34,090 bases of DNA from NCBI GenBank assembly GCA_900549235.1, contig URNT01000034.1, positions 1 through 34,090 on the forward strand, written 5' to 3'. A model generated the notes under the pieces. It made no database searches. It saw only the letters and a list, made by a program, of their open reading frames with translations, and was not told the DNA's origin. Every line of letters begins with the position of its first letter. Position 1 is the first letter of the stretch. Of this stretch, positions 15,152-22,846 are shown piece after piece. The translations under genes were made by a program, and so were the position numbers. The DNA comes from an uncultured Clostridium sp. (GTDB lineage: Bacteria > Bacillota > Clostridia > Lachnospirales > Lachnospiraceae).

Positions 15152-16531
15152 ATGAAAACAGATACCATTGCAGCTATCGCTACGGGGATGGGGAATTCGG
15201 GGATCGGAATCGTAAGGATCAGCGGGGATGAGGCATTTTCGGTGATCGACCGGATTTACCGCGATAAGAAGGGACGGGCCGGAGGGCTTAAGGACGCAGC
15301 CTCTCATACGGTTCATTACGGATATATATATGACGGGGAGGAGCAGCTGGACGAGGTCCTGGTGATCATTATGAAGGGGCCTCACAGCTATACGGCAGAG
15401 GATACAGTGGAGATCGACTGCCATGGGGGCTCCCTTATGGTGAGGCGGATCCTGGAGACAGTGATCCATTACGGAGCCAGGACAGCAGAGCCGGGAGAAT
15501 TTACGAAACGGGCATTTTTAAACGGAAGGATCGATCTGTCCCAGGCAGAGGCAGTTGCGGATGTGATCAATGCCACCAATGAATATGCCTTAAAAAGCTC
15601 AGTAAGCCAGCTGGGAGGCTCGGTGTCAAGGAAGATCAGAAAGCTTAGGGAGGACATTTTATATCAGATCGCCTTTATCGAATCGGCTCTGGATGATCCG
15701 GAGCACATTTCCCTGGAAGGGTATCCAGAGCAGCTTCTGGAGGCCCTGGGGCCTATGGAGGCGGAGGTGGGAGCTCTTTTGCGGTCTGCAGATGACGGCC
15801 GGGTGATGCAGGAGGGAGTAAGGACGGTGATCCTTGGAAAGCCCAATGCAGGAAAATCTTCCCTTATGAACGTTCTTCTTGGGGAAGAGCGGGCCATTGT
15901 GACGGAGATTGCCGGAACCACTAGGGATACTCTGGAGGAGCACATATACCTTCAGGGGATCAGCCTGAATGTAGTGGACACAGCGGGAATCCGGGATACG
16001 GAGGATGTGGTGGAGCGCATCGGTGTGGAGCGGGCCATGAAGGCGGCTGAGGATGCGGATCTGATTATCTGCGTGGTGGACGGCTCCAGGCCCCTGGATG
16101 ACAGCGACAGGGAGATTATAGAGCTTATAAGGGACAGGAAGTCCATTGTCCTGCTAAATAAAACGGATCTTGACCTGGTGGTGGATCAGAAGGAGCTGGA
16201 GACCCTTACAGGCCGCAGGGTGATCCCGGTTTCCGCCAAGGAGGAGCAGGGGATCGAGGGCCTGGAGGAGGCCATCAAGGGAATGTTTTACCAAGGTGAG
16301 ATCTCCTTTAATGACCAGGTTTATATTACCAATGTGCGCCATAAGGAGGCCCTGAGAGGGGCGTCAGAGAGCCTGGCCATGGTGCGGGAAAGTGCCGGGG
16401 CTGGGATGCCGGAGGATTTTTATTCCATTGATCTGATGAATGCTTATGAGCAGCTGGGACTGATCCTGGGAGAAGCGGTGGAGGATGATCTGGTAAATGA
16501 GATCTTTGCCCGGTTCTGTACGGGAAAATAG
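15152..16531 (+). CDS. mnmE: tRNA modification GTPase MnmE (TrmE)
   Basis: With MnmG it makes the (carboxymethyl)aminomethyl group at U34 of several tRNAs. From the ATG at 15152 the protein has 459 residues, the family's usual length. It has an N-terminal formyl-tetrahydrofolate-binding domain (MKTDTIAAIATGMGNSGIGI; AEPGEFTKRAFLNGRIDLSQAEAV, written here as blocks of one conserved stretch), an inserted G domain with GKPNAGKSS near 229, DTAGIRDT and NKTD, and the C-terminal FCTGK motif with the catalytic Cys (consensus FCIGK). In-frame starts at 15098 or 15149 were rejected: the first lacks a family match, and AAAGGG spaces best to 15152. Confidence 0.96.
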   Translation: MKTDTIAAIATGMGNSGIGIVRISGDEAFSVIDRIYRDKKGRAGGLKDAASHTVHYGYIYDGEEQLDEVLVIIMKGPHSYTAEDTVEIDCHGGSLMVRRILETVIHYGARTAEPGEFTKRAFLNGRIDLSQAEAVADVINATNEYALKSSVSQLGGSVSRKIRKLREDILYQIAFIESALDDPEHISLEGYPEQLLEALGPMEAEVGALLRSADDGRVMQEGVRTVILGKPNAGKSSLMNVLLGEERAIVTEIAGTTRDTLEEHIYLQGISLNVVDTAGIRDTEDVVERIGVERAMKAAEDADLIICVVDGSRPLDDSDREIIELIRDRKSIVLLNKTDLDLVVDQKELETLTGRRVIPVSAKEEQGIEGLEEAIKGMFYQGEISFNDQVYITNVRHKEALRGASESLAMVRESAGAGMPEDFYSIDLMNAYEQLGLILGEAVEDDLVNEIFARFCTGK

Positions 16532-16542
16532 GAGGAAGAAGT

Positions 16543-18423
16543 ATGCCTTTTTTAGAGGAAACATATGATATTGTTGTGGTAGGCGCGGGACACGCAGGCT
16601 GTGAGGCGGCTCTGGCCTGTGCCAGACTGGGCCTTGAAACTATTATGTTTACCGTCAGCGTAGACAGTATTGCCCTGATGCCGTGCAATCCCAATATCGG
16701 CGGCAGTTCCAAGGGCCATCTGGTACGGGAACTGGATGCTTTGGGCGGCGAGATGGGCAAAAATATTGACCGCACCTTTATCCAGTCTAAAATGTTAAAT
16801 GAATCAAAGGGGCCGGCGGTTCATTCCCTGAGGGCCCAGGCGGATAAGCTGGAATACAGCCGCGGGATGCGCCAGGTGTTAGAGAATACAAAGCATCTGA
16901 CTATTCGCCAGGCAGAGGTATCGGAGCTGATGGTGGAGGAAGGAGAAGTCCGTGGTGTAAAGACATTTTCAGGAGCGGTATACCGGGCGGGTGCTGTTGT
17001 TCTGTGTACGGGGACCTACCTAAAGGCCAGGTGCATCTACGGGGATGTAAGCAATGCGACCGGGCCCAACGGGCTTCAGGCGGCCAATCATCTGACGGAT
17101 TCGCTGCTTGCAAACGGCATTGAAATGTTTCGGTTTAAGACGGGAACGCCTGCCAGAGTGGACCGGCGGTCCATTGATTTTTCAAAGATGGAGGAGCAGT
17201 TTGGAGATGAGCGGGTGGTGCCGTTTTCATTTTCCACCGATCCGGAAAGCATACAGAAGGAGCAGGTATCCTGTTGGCTTACCTATACCAATGAAAGGAC
17301 CCATCAGATCATCCGGGATAACCTGGACCGCTCGCCATTGTTTTCCGGAGCCATCGAGGGGACGGGCCCCAGATACTGTCCGTCTATTGAGGACAAGGTG
17401 GTGAAATTCCCAGATAAAAACCGGCATCAGGTCTTTGTGGAGCCGGAGGGCCTTTCTACCAATGAAATGTATCTGGGAGGAATGAGCAGTTCTCTGCCGG
17501 AGGATGTGCAGTACGCCATGTACCGGTCGGTTCCGGGCCTTGAGAATGTAAGGATCGTGAGAAATGCATATGCCATCGAGTATGACTGCATCAATGCCCT
17601 GCAGCTGAAGGCAACTCTGGAGTTTAAGAAGATAAAGGGCCTGTTTTCCGGAGGACAGTTTAATGGAAGCTCCGGCTATGAGGAGGCAGCAGTTCAGGGC
17701 TTTATGGCTGGGGTCAACGCGGCGATGAAGCTTCTGGGGCGGGAGCCGGTGGTATTGGACCGTTCTCAGGCCTATATCGGGGTTTTAATCGATGATCTGG
17801 TGACCAAGGAAAACCATGAGCCTTACCGGATGATGACCTCCAGAGCGGAGTACCGGCTGCTGCTGCGCCAGGATAATGCGGATATCCGGCTGAGAGGGAT
17901 CGGCCATGAAATCGGCCTTGTGAGTGATGAGGAATATGAGGCCCTGCTTAAGAAAATAGATGAGATCCAGAGGGAGATCAGCCGTCTGGAGAAACTGACC
18001 ATCGGGGGAACACCCAGGGTTCAGGAGGTGCTGGAGCAGTATGGAAGCACCCTCTTAAAGTCAGGAACCACCATGGCGGAGCTGGTGAGACGGCCGGAGC
18101 TGGATTATGAAAAGCTGGCCTGCCTGGACGAGGGGAGGCCAGAGCTTCCCTGGGATGTGCGGGAGCAGGTGAATATTGAGATCAAATATGAGGGCTATAT
18201 CAGGCGTCAGCTGCAGCAGGTAGCCCAGTTTAAAAAGCTGGAGGGCCGGAGACTGCCGGAGGATTTTGATTACAGCCAGGTAAAGAGCCTGAGGAGGGAA
18301 GCAGTGCAGAAATTAAATCAGGTACAGCCGTCTACTATAGGACAGGCGTCCCGGATTTCAGGAGTTTCGCCGGCGGATATATCAGTGCTGCTGGTGCATA
18401 TGACGAAAGGACAGGATCAATGA
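16543..18423 (+). CDS. mnmG: tRNA uridine-5-carboxymethylaminomethyl modification enzyme MnmG (GidA)
   Basis: FAD-dependent partner of MnmE. The 626 residues begin with the dinucleotide-binding loop VVVGAGHAGCEAA (GAGHAG 14-19), then MPCNPNIGGSSKGHLVREL, the second conserved block GTGPRYCPSIEDKVVKF and the third GLFSGGQFNGSSGYEEAA. The C-terminal helical domain for MnmE/tRNA contact is complete and carries the GQASRISGVSPADI region. AGGAGG precedes the ATG. It is 11 nt after mnmE and overlaps rsmG by 4 nt, so mnmE-mnmG-rsmG is one operon. Confidence 0.97.
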   Translation: MPFLEETYDIVVVGAGHAGCEAALACARLGLETIMFTVSVDSIALMPCNPNIGGSSKGHLVRELDALGGEMGKNIDRTFIQSKMLNESKGPAVHSLRAQADKLEYSRGMRQVLENTKHLTIRQAEVSELMVEEGEVRGVKTFSGAVYRAGAVVLCTGTYLKARCIYGDVSNATGPNGLQAANHLTDSLLANGIEMFRFKTGTPARVDRRSIDFSKMEEQFGDERVVPFSFSTDPESIQKEQVSCWLTYTNERTHQIIRDNLDRSPLFSGAIEGTGPRYCPSIEDKVVKFPDKNRHQVFVEPEGLSTNEMYLGGMSSSLPEDVQYAMYRSVPGLENVRIVRNAYAIEYDCINALQLKATLEFKKIKGLFSGGQFNGSSGYEEAAVQGFMAGVNAAMKLLGREPVVLDRSQAYIGVLIDDLVTKENHEPYRMMTSRAEYRLLLRQDNADIRLRGIGHEIGLVSDEEYEALLKKIDEIQREISRLEKLTIGGTPRVQEVLEQYGSTLLKSGTTMAELVRRPELDYEKLACLDEGRPELPWDVREQVNIEIKYEGYIRRQLQQVAQFKKLEGRRLPEDFDYSQVKSLRREAVQKLNQVQPSTIGQASRISGVSPADISVLLVHMTKGQDQ

Positions 18424-19169
18424 CAGATACATTTGTAAAGCAGATGGAAATGGAGCTGGGAGAGCTTGGGATCTTCTTAAATGAGAGGCAGATGGAGCAG
18501 TTCTGGCAGTATTATGAAATGCTGGTTGAGAAAAATAAGGTAATGAACCTGACCGCTATTACAGAGGAACAGGAGGTTGTGACAAAGCACTTTAGCGACA
18601 GTCTGGCTCTTGTTAAGGCTGTGGGAAAGGAGGTACTGGAAGGCGCCGGAGAAAAGGGGCTTTGCCTGATCGATGTGGGAACCGGCGCCGGGTTTCCGGG
18701 GATCCCTCTTAAGATCGCTTATCCGGGACTTAAGGTGACGCTTCTGGATTCCCTGAATAAACGGGTGAAATTCCTTCAGGAGGTGTGCGATGCCCTTGGG
18801 CTTTCTGAGGTTTCCTGCGTACACGGGCGGGCAGAGGATGGAGGACGGAGTCTGGAGCACAGGGAGAAATATGACTTTTGTGTTTCCAGAGCGGTAGCAA
18901 ATCTGGCGTCTTTGTCGGAATATTGTATGCCCTTTGTAAAGACTGGGGGATATTTTATTCCTTATAAGTCCGGGGCTGTGGAGGAAGAGCTGATACAGGG
19001 GAAAAAGGCAGTGGGAATCCTGGGCGGTGAGGTGGAGGAAGTGGTAAGTTTCCATCTTCCCGGATCGGATGCAGGCAGGAGTCTGGTGAAGATAAGGAAG
19101 ATAAAAGCTGCACCTAAGAAATATCCGCGGAAGGCAGGGATGCCGTCGAAGGAGCCTTTAGGAGGCTGA
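18420..19169 (+). CDS. rsmG: 16S rRNA (guanine527-N7)-methyltransferase RsmG (GidB)
   Basis: SAM-dependent methyltransferase acting on G527 in the 530 loop of 16S rRNA. The 249-residue protein has the SAM-binding motif DVGTGAGFPGIPLKI, preceded by the conserved MNLTAI and HFSDSLA, then LLDSLNKRVKFL and CVSRAVANLASL. The ATG overlaps the mnmG TGA (ATGA), which suggests translational coupling. It is the last gene before a terminator and an extraordinary non-coding spacer. Loss-of-function alleles of this gene are known elsewhere to give low-level streptomycin resistance; this copy looks intact. Confidence 0.96.
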   Translation: MTDTFVKQMEMELGELGIFLNERQMEQFWQYYEMLVEKNKVMNLTAITEEQEVVTKHFSDSLALVKAVGKEVLEGAGEKGLCLIDVGTGAGFPGIPLKIAYPGLKVTLLDSLNKRVKFLQEVCDALGLSEVSCVHGRAEDGGRSLEHREKYDFCVSRAVANLASLSEYCMPFVKTGGYFIPYKSGAVEEELIQGKKAVGILGGEVEEVVSFHLPGSDAGRSLVKIRKIKAAPKKYPRKAGMPSKEPLGG

Positions 19170-19196
19170 AGAAGAAAAATAATGTGATAAAAAATG

Positions 19197-19253
19197 AAAA
19201 AAGCTGTTGTACTTTGCAGGGGTGCTGACTGCGGAGTGCGGCGGCTTTTTTTT
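19197..19253 (+). terminator. rsmG operon terminator
   Basis: AAAAAAGCTG (19197-19206) pairs with CGGCTTTTTT (19242-19251, one G-U pair), followed by a T-run of eight. The 35-nt interior contains a second small stem (GCAG/CTGC). It lies 27 nt after the rsmG stop codon. Confidence 0.75.
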
Positions 19254-19986
19254 GTGTGGTGAGAGAAAGGGGGTGAGTGCGGAGAGTAGATAGGAATGTG
19301 GAATGAAATAAATTGGAATGGGGGAGTGGAAAATCGAGTGGGAATGAGGGAGGAAGGAGAGAGGTGAGTATAAGGTATAGGTAAATGGGATGGAGACTGG
19401 CTGCTGAAGAGGATGTTTTTGGGGGGAGGAATGTAGGTGGGGAGAGGATGATATGATGGAAGAATAAAAATGATAAGAAGCGGATGAGAAGGAAAAAGAA
19501 ATGATAAAATATGATACACTGACTAACTGTGTTTGATAAATAAATGAAATAATATGAAAAAATAATCATAACAAATGAAAAGATATGAAACAAAGGTGAT
19601 AAAACATGAAAAATTAATGAAAAAATATGATAAATAGGTTTTTGGGGTTTTGAGCTGGTTTGGTATAGTGTGATAAAAGTATGATGAGATTAAGGGAAGA
19701 TTTTGAGAGAAGATGTTGGGAAGGGGAGAATTGTTGAGAATGGGGGTGCAGCTTGCAGGTGATGAGTTAAGGGGTATTGTAAATATAGGGAGACGAGAAG
19801 GGGATGTTGATGTAGTGAGAAATAATTTGAGGGTGATAGATGGGATAAAAGATTTGTGGAAATAGAGTAGAATAATATGAGGGAGAGAATTTTGGAGAAA
19901 AGTGTTGAGAGTAAAAAAGAGGAGGATTGCTGTGTTTTTTGAGGAAAAAGAAAATGCATAGGGATTGGCATGCGGGAGGGGGGCGA
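19254..19986. other. Cytosine-depleted, purine-rich non-coding spacer
   Basis: About 730 nt between the rsmG terminator and the nfo terminator hold no supportable gene. By hand count, 19261-19980 has 23 C and 247 G in 720 nt (about 3% C, 34% G), with C-free runs of 93 nt (19656-19748) and 135 nt (19795-19929). The + strand is dominated by A and G, including runs such as GGGGGGAGG. Open frames on the minus strand exist only because a pyrimidine-rich strand rarely spells a stop codon; they are rich in Ser, Pro, Leu, Phe and His, have no recognisable domain and lack ribosome-binding sites. What the region does is unknown. Confidence 0.85.
19501..19640 (+). repeat. Helically phased ATGA/A-tract units
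   Basis: ATGA (or the variants GTGA, TTGA, ATCA) followed by A-rich sequence recurs at 19501, 19511, 19533 (TTGA), 19544, 19554, 19565 (ATCA), 19575, 19585, 19596 (GTGA), 19606, 19617 and 19627. Apart from one double interval, steps are 10 or 11 nt, close to one helical turn. Such phased A-tracts predict intrinsic DNA curvature. Units are not identical, so this is a periodic composition rather than a simple tandem repeat. Confidence 0.6.
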
Positions 19987-20033
19987 AAAAATGTACCTTA
20001 TAAAGCGTTTTTTCGGCTTTATAAGGTACATTT
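19986..20033 (-). terminator. nfo terminator with an 18-bp perfect inverted repeat
   Basis: Arms 19988-20006 and 20016-20033 (AAATGTACCTTATAAAGC and its exact complement) enclose GTTTTTTCG. On the minus strand the hairpin ends in a run of six T, 14 nt after the nfo stop. The arm is longer and more perfect than most terminators in this window. Confidence 0.85.
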
Positions 20034-20047
20034 GAGGTGATCTTGCT

Positions 20048-20884
20048 TTATTTGTCTACATAGGCCTCATGCATCATGCGGATTTCTCTTGCATAACCCT
20101 CCAGATCATTTGGAGTTTCCAGATAGAAGGGGAGATCCTTCAATTTGGGATGATTGACCACAGCTGTAAGGGCTTCCAGACCGATATGACCTTCGCCTAG
20201 TCTTGCATGCCGGTCTTTGTGGGCGCCTAAGGGGTTTAGGCTGTCATTTAAATGAATCGCTTTCAGGCGTTCCAGGCCAATTATCTGGTCAAATTCCTCA
20301 AGAACCTGGTCTAAATGCCTGGCAATATCATATCCGGCATCCCATACATGGCATGTATCCATACATACACCTAAGTGCTGTGACAATTCCACTTTATCAA
20401 TGATCCGGCGTAATTCTTCAAAGCTGCGGCCGATTTCACTGCCTTTTCCGGCCATTGTTTCTAAAAGAACAGTAGTAGTCTGCTCTGGTTTTAGTATTTC
20501 ATTGAGCATTTCTGCAATAAAATTGATCCCTGTATCGACTCCCTGTTTTACATGGCTTCCGGGATGAAAATTGTACAGATTGCCGGGTGTAAATTCCAGA
20601 CGCATAAGGTCATCGGCCATGGTTCGTTTGGCAAAATCACGGAGTCCTGGATCAGCGGAGCAGGCATTTAAAGTGTAGGGTGCGTGGGCTAAAAAGGGAT
20701 GTATATTTTGTTCTCTGGCGGCAGACAGAAAGCGTTCTACGTCCTTTGGGTCAATTTCCTTTGCGTTTCCGCCTCTTGGATTGCGGGAAAAGTATTGAAA
20801 AGTATTTGCCTGTATTTTTATGGCATCTTTGGCCATGGCATAATAGCCTTTTGATGAGGAAAGATGGCATCCGATTCGAAGCAT
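20048..20884 (-). CDS. nfo: Endonuclease IV (AP endonuclease)
   Basis: Zinc-dependent AP endonuclease of base-excision repair that cuts 5' of abasic sites. The 278-residue protein has the three AP-endonuclease family 2 signatures: NFHPGS with the zinc-binding His, LETMAGKG, then GVCMDTCHVWDAGYD, HLNDSLNPLGAHKDRHARLG and a final LETPND. ATG at 20884 follows AAAGGA with 8-9 nt spacing. It reads against the right-hand replication fork, opposite to most neighbours. A parS site lies only 36 nt upstream of its start, so ParB spreading might affect it. Confidence 0.96.
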   Translation of the reverse strand: MLRIGCHLSSSKGYYAMAKDAIKIQANTFQYFSRNPRGGNAKEIDPKDVERFLSAAREQNIHPFLAHAPYTLNACSADPGLRDFAKRTMADDLMRLEFTPGNLYNFHPGSHVKQGVDTGINFIAEMLNEILKPEQTTTVLLETMAGKGSEIGRSFEELRRIIDKVELSQHLGVCMDTCHVWDAGYDIARHLDQVLEEFDQIIGLERLKAIHLNDSLNPLGAHKDRHARLGEGHIGLEALTAVVNHPKLKDLPFYLETPNDLEGYAREIRMMHEAYVDK

Positions 20885-20919
20885 ATCAGGTATCCTTTCT
20901 TTGTTTAATTGATTTAAAA

Positions 20920-20935
20920 TGTTTCACGTGAAACA
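20920..20935. other. parS site 1
   Basis: Perfect palindrome TGTTTCACGTGAAACA, the ParB-binding consensus of Firmicutes. Flanking A and T extend it to 18 bp. It is between nfo and the hydrolase-fold gene, inside the likely nfo promoter region. Confidence 0.95.
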
Positions 20936-20944
20936 TAGATAATA

Positions 20945-20977
20945 ATGGCCCTGCCCTGGTGTATAGGGCAAGGCCAT
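20945..20977 (-). terminator. Terminator of the alpha/beta-hydrolase-fold gene
   Basis: ATGGCC pairs with GGCCAT and, inside, GCCCT with AGGGC, around a 7-nt loop. On the minus strand it is followed by TATTATC. It starts 5 nt after the hydrolase stop codon. Confidence 0.7.
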
Positions 20978-20981
20978 ACAT

Positions 20982-21938
20982 TTATGCCTGAGAAAAATAG
21001 GTATTAATATCCTCGCAGAGCTGGGCCGGATGCTCCAGATGAGGCAGGTGTTTGGAATGGGAGAGGAGAGAATATTCTACAGCGGGATTATACTGCTTGT
21101 ATTCCTCTAGACATTCTTCCATGCCATCCAGATTGCTGCTGCCGAGAATGTATATGCTGTTATCGATTTTCTTTAATGCATTTACCACATTACATTTTGT
21201 ATAGTTACATTTCAGACTGGCATATACCGATTTTGGTGAGTCGCCCAGATGGGCTGCTTCGTGGTATGCATTGATGGTTTTTGAGCTTACGGAATATGGA
21301 TTATAATAATAGTGGCTCATAAACTCCTTTGTAATTGCCTGTTTGCTGCAGGAAATATGGTAGATCAGTGTGCCTGCAATGGGCAGATCCAGGATAAATT
21401 TGTACAGCTTGGCACGTTTTCCGGGTACAAGGCTGGAGGAGAGCAGTGTTTCCGGGTTAATGAGCATAATCTGATCAAAGAGAGCAGAATCATTGCTGCA
21501 GGCCATAATAGCCAGTGAAGAGGCTGCTCCTGTAGAAATCAGATCAGTGCGGTGGCCGATTTCTGACTTGATAAAATCAGATAAGAGCTGTACATACAAA
21601 TAATTGGTATAAGTGAGATTTGGCTTTTCAGAACGGCCAAAGCCCAGCAGATCAATGGTATATACTGTATGATTCTGTGCCAGTCTTTTGGCCAGTTCAT
21701 GCCATTCGTAACCGCTGGAAGCGGGAGTCAGGTCATGAACCAGCAAAACGGGCTTTCCACTGCCTTCTTTTGTATAATAAATGTTACCAAGCCGCCACTT
21801 GTAACAGCGGGCCTCTTTATTTTCCAATACATGCTTGGATGTGGCTGATACCTTCAACGCCTTATTGATAAAGGCGGTCGTGGCTGCTGCACCAGCCGAT
21901 AAAATAAGCAGGGTCAATAATTTGTTTCTTGTTTTCAT
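20982..21938 (-). CDS. Membrane-anchored alpha/beta-hydrolase-fold protein, catalytic Ser apparently missing
   Basis: A 318-residue protein with an N-terminal hydrophobic segment (about residues 6-24), predicting a signal anchor or export, followed by an alpha/beta hydrolase domain. Visible landmarks are VLLVHDLTPASSGYEWHELA (oxyanion region), YTIDLLGFGRSEKP, and a C-terminal HLPHLEHP with the expected catalytic His. The nucleophile elbow, normally G-x-S-x-G, reads STGAAS after DLI: aligned on the flanking strand and helix, the Ser position is Gly. It may be non-catalytic or use another residue. The ATG at 21938 has an AGGAG site. It has its own promoter and terminator; function unknown. Confidence 0.75.
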   Translation of the reverse strand: MKTRNKLLTLLILSAGAAATTAFINKALKVSATSKHVLENKEARCYKWRLGNIYYTKEGSGKPVLLVHDLTPASSGYEWHELAKRLAQNHTVYTIDLLGFGRSEKPNLTYTNYLYVQLLSDFIKSEIGHRTDLISTGAASSLAIMACSNDSALFDQIMLINPETLLSSSLVPGKRAKLYKFILDLPIAGTLIYHISCSKQAITKEFMSHYYYNPYSVSSKTINAYHEAAHLGDSPKSVYASLKCNYTKCNVVNALKKIDNSIYILGSSNLDGMEECLEEYKQYNPAVEYSLLSHSKHLPHLEHPAQLCEDINTYFSQA

Positions 21939-21983
21939 TCAAATATTCTCCTGACGCAATGGGGTTATTGGCATGTTTCCTTT

Positions 21984-22012
21984 ATTATAATACAACCGTC
22001 CGGGCATTACAA
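21984..22012 (-). promoter_or_regulatory. Promoter of the hydrolase-fold gene
   Basis: On the minus strand TTGTAA (22007-22012), 17-nt spacer, perfect TATAAT (21984-21989), about 46 nt before the start codon. parS site 2 lies 36 nt upstream of the -35. Confidence 0.65.
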
Positions 22013-22047
22013 GGTACAGCAGTTTAAAACTTTATTAAGGTGTGATA

Positions 22048-22063
22048 TGTTTCACGTGAAACA
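22048..22063. other. parS site 2
   Basis: Perfect TGTTTCACGTGAAACA. The symmetry continues three bases on each side (22045-22066), making a 22-bp palindrome. It sits between the divergent hydrolase-fold and dihydrofolate-reductase-like genes. Confidence 0.95.
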
Positions 22064-22153
22064 TATGAGGTGTAAAATGGAGTGGTATTTGAAAAGGAAA
22101 AAGGTTAAAATGTAAGTAAGCATATTTTATTATATATAGAAGTGAGAGAGCAG

Positions 22154-22684
22154 ATGAGAAAAGTAATTTTATTTATTGCCATGAGGCTGGATGGATATAT
22201 TACAGATCAGGATGGGAGAGTGGACTGGCTGGAAGGAAAGGAGCAGGATGGAGAAATGGTGGATGTATATTCCGAATTTGCGAAATCAGTGGATACGGTG
22301 CTAATGGGATGGAATACTTATAATCAGATTGTAACGGAGCTTTCGCCGGAAGATTGGGCGTATAAGGGAATGACAAGTTATGTATTTACTCACAGAAATG
22401 TGGAATCGAATGAAGAAATTGTGTTTTGCAAAGAGAGCCCATGTGTTATGGTAAAAAAACTGAAACAAGAGAAGGGAAAAAATATATGGATCTGTGGAGG
22501 CGCCGGAGTTGTGGAACAGCTGATGGGCCAGAAACAGATTGATGAATATTATATTTCTGTGCTCCCTGTACTGCTGGGATCGGGAGTACGGCTGTTTAAA
22601 AATGAGTATGAAAAAGAAAGATTGAGGCTCATTGGCACACAGAGCTATAATGGAATTGTTGACCTGCATTACGTTCGAAGATAA
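22154..22684 (+). CDS. Dihydrofolate reductase family protein (RibD C-terminal-like)
   Basis: A 176-residue protein of the DHFR/RibD-C fold. It opens MRKVILFIAMRLDGYITDQDG with the conserved Leu-Asp-Gly-Tyr, then VDTVLMGWNTYNQI, YVFTHRN, and the NADPH-binding IWICGGAGVVEQLM, ending SVLPVLLGSGVRLF. Members of this group (such as YyaP/YwjB types) are usually of unknown substrate and are distinct from FolA. The ATG at 22154 is preferred over the in-frame GTG at 22142, as the purine-rich GAGAGAG lies before it. It is flanked on both sides by parS sites, so it lies within the partition complex region. Confidence 0.82.
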   Translation: MRKVILFIAMRLDGYITDQDGRVDWLEGKEQDGEMVDVYSEFAKSVDTVLMGWNTYNQIVTELSPEDWAYKGMTSYVFTHRNVESNEEIVFCKESPCVMVKKLKQEKGKNIWICGGAGVVEQLMGQKQIDEYYISVLPVLLGSGVRLFKNEYEKERLRLIGTQSYNGIVDLHYVRR

Positions 22685-22706
22685 GTAAAATGGGCTGCAT
22701 TTGGAA

Positions 22707-22722
22707 TGTTTCACGTGAAACA
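22707..22722. other. parS site 3, upstream of parA
   Basis: Perfect TGTTTCACGTGAAACA, 124 nt before the parA start. It is nested inside an outer inverted repeat CTGCATT (22695-22701) and AATGCAG (22731-22737). A TATAAT-like sequence (22728-22733) lies at its right edge and a second TATAAT is at 22790-22795; neither has a good -35, so the parA promoter is uncertain. Confidence 0.95.
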
Positions 22723-22846
22723 TTTTGTATAATGCAGAAAAAAACAAGATTCTCTCAATTTTATCATAGGAAAAGAATATGAGTTGTGTTATAATCGATT
22801 AGGTAATCGAAAATGGATTTTTTTCGTGAAAGGAATAACAATACAT

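Noticed and set aside
19430..19450. Possible G-quadruplex in GGGGGGAGG...GGTGGGG
   Set aside because: G-tracts are uneven and partly of two bases only; not enough to claim a structure separate from the general G excess.
18962..19593. Two overlapping minus-strand open frames (185 and 159 codons) over the rsmG end and spacer
   Set aside because: The strand is pyrimidine-rich and so rarely forms stop codons. Products are biased to Ser, Pro, Leu, Phe and His, have no domain or ribosome-binding site, and run antisense into rsmG.
19690..20031. Minus-strand open frame of 113 codons in the C-poor spacer
   Set aside because: Same compositional artefact. It starts inside the nfo terminator hairpin and has no ribosome-binding site.
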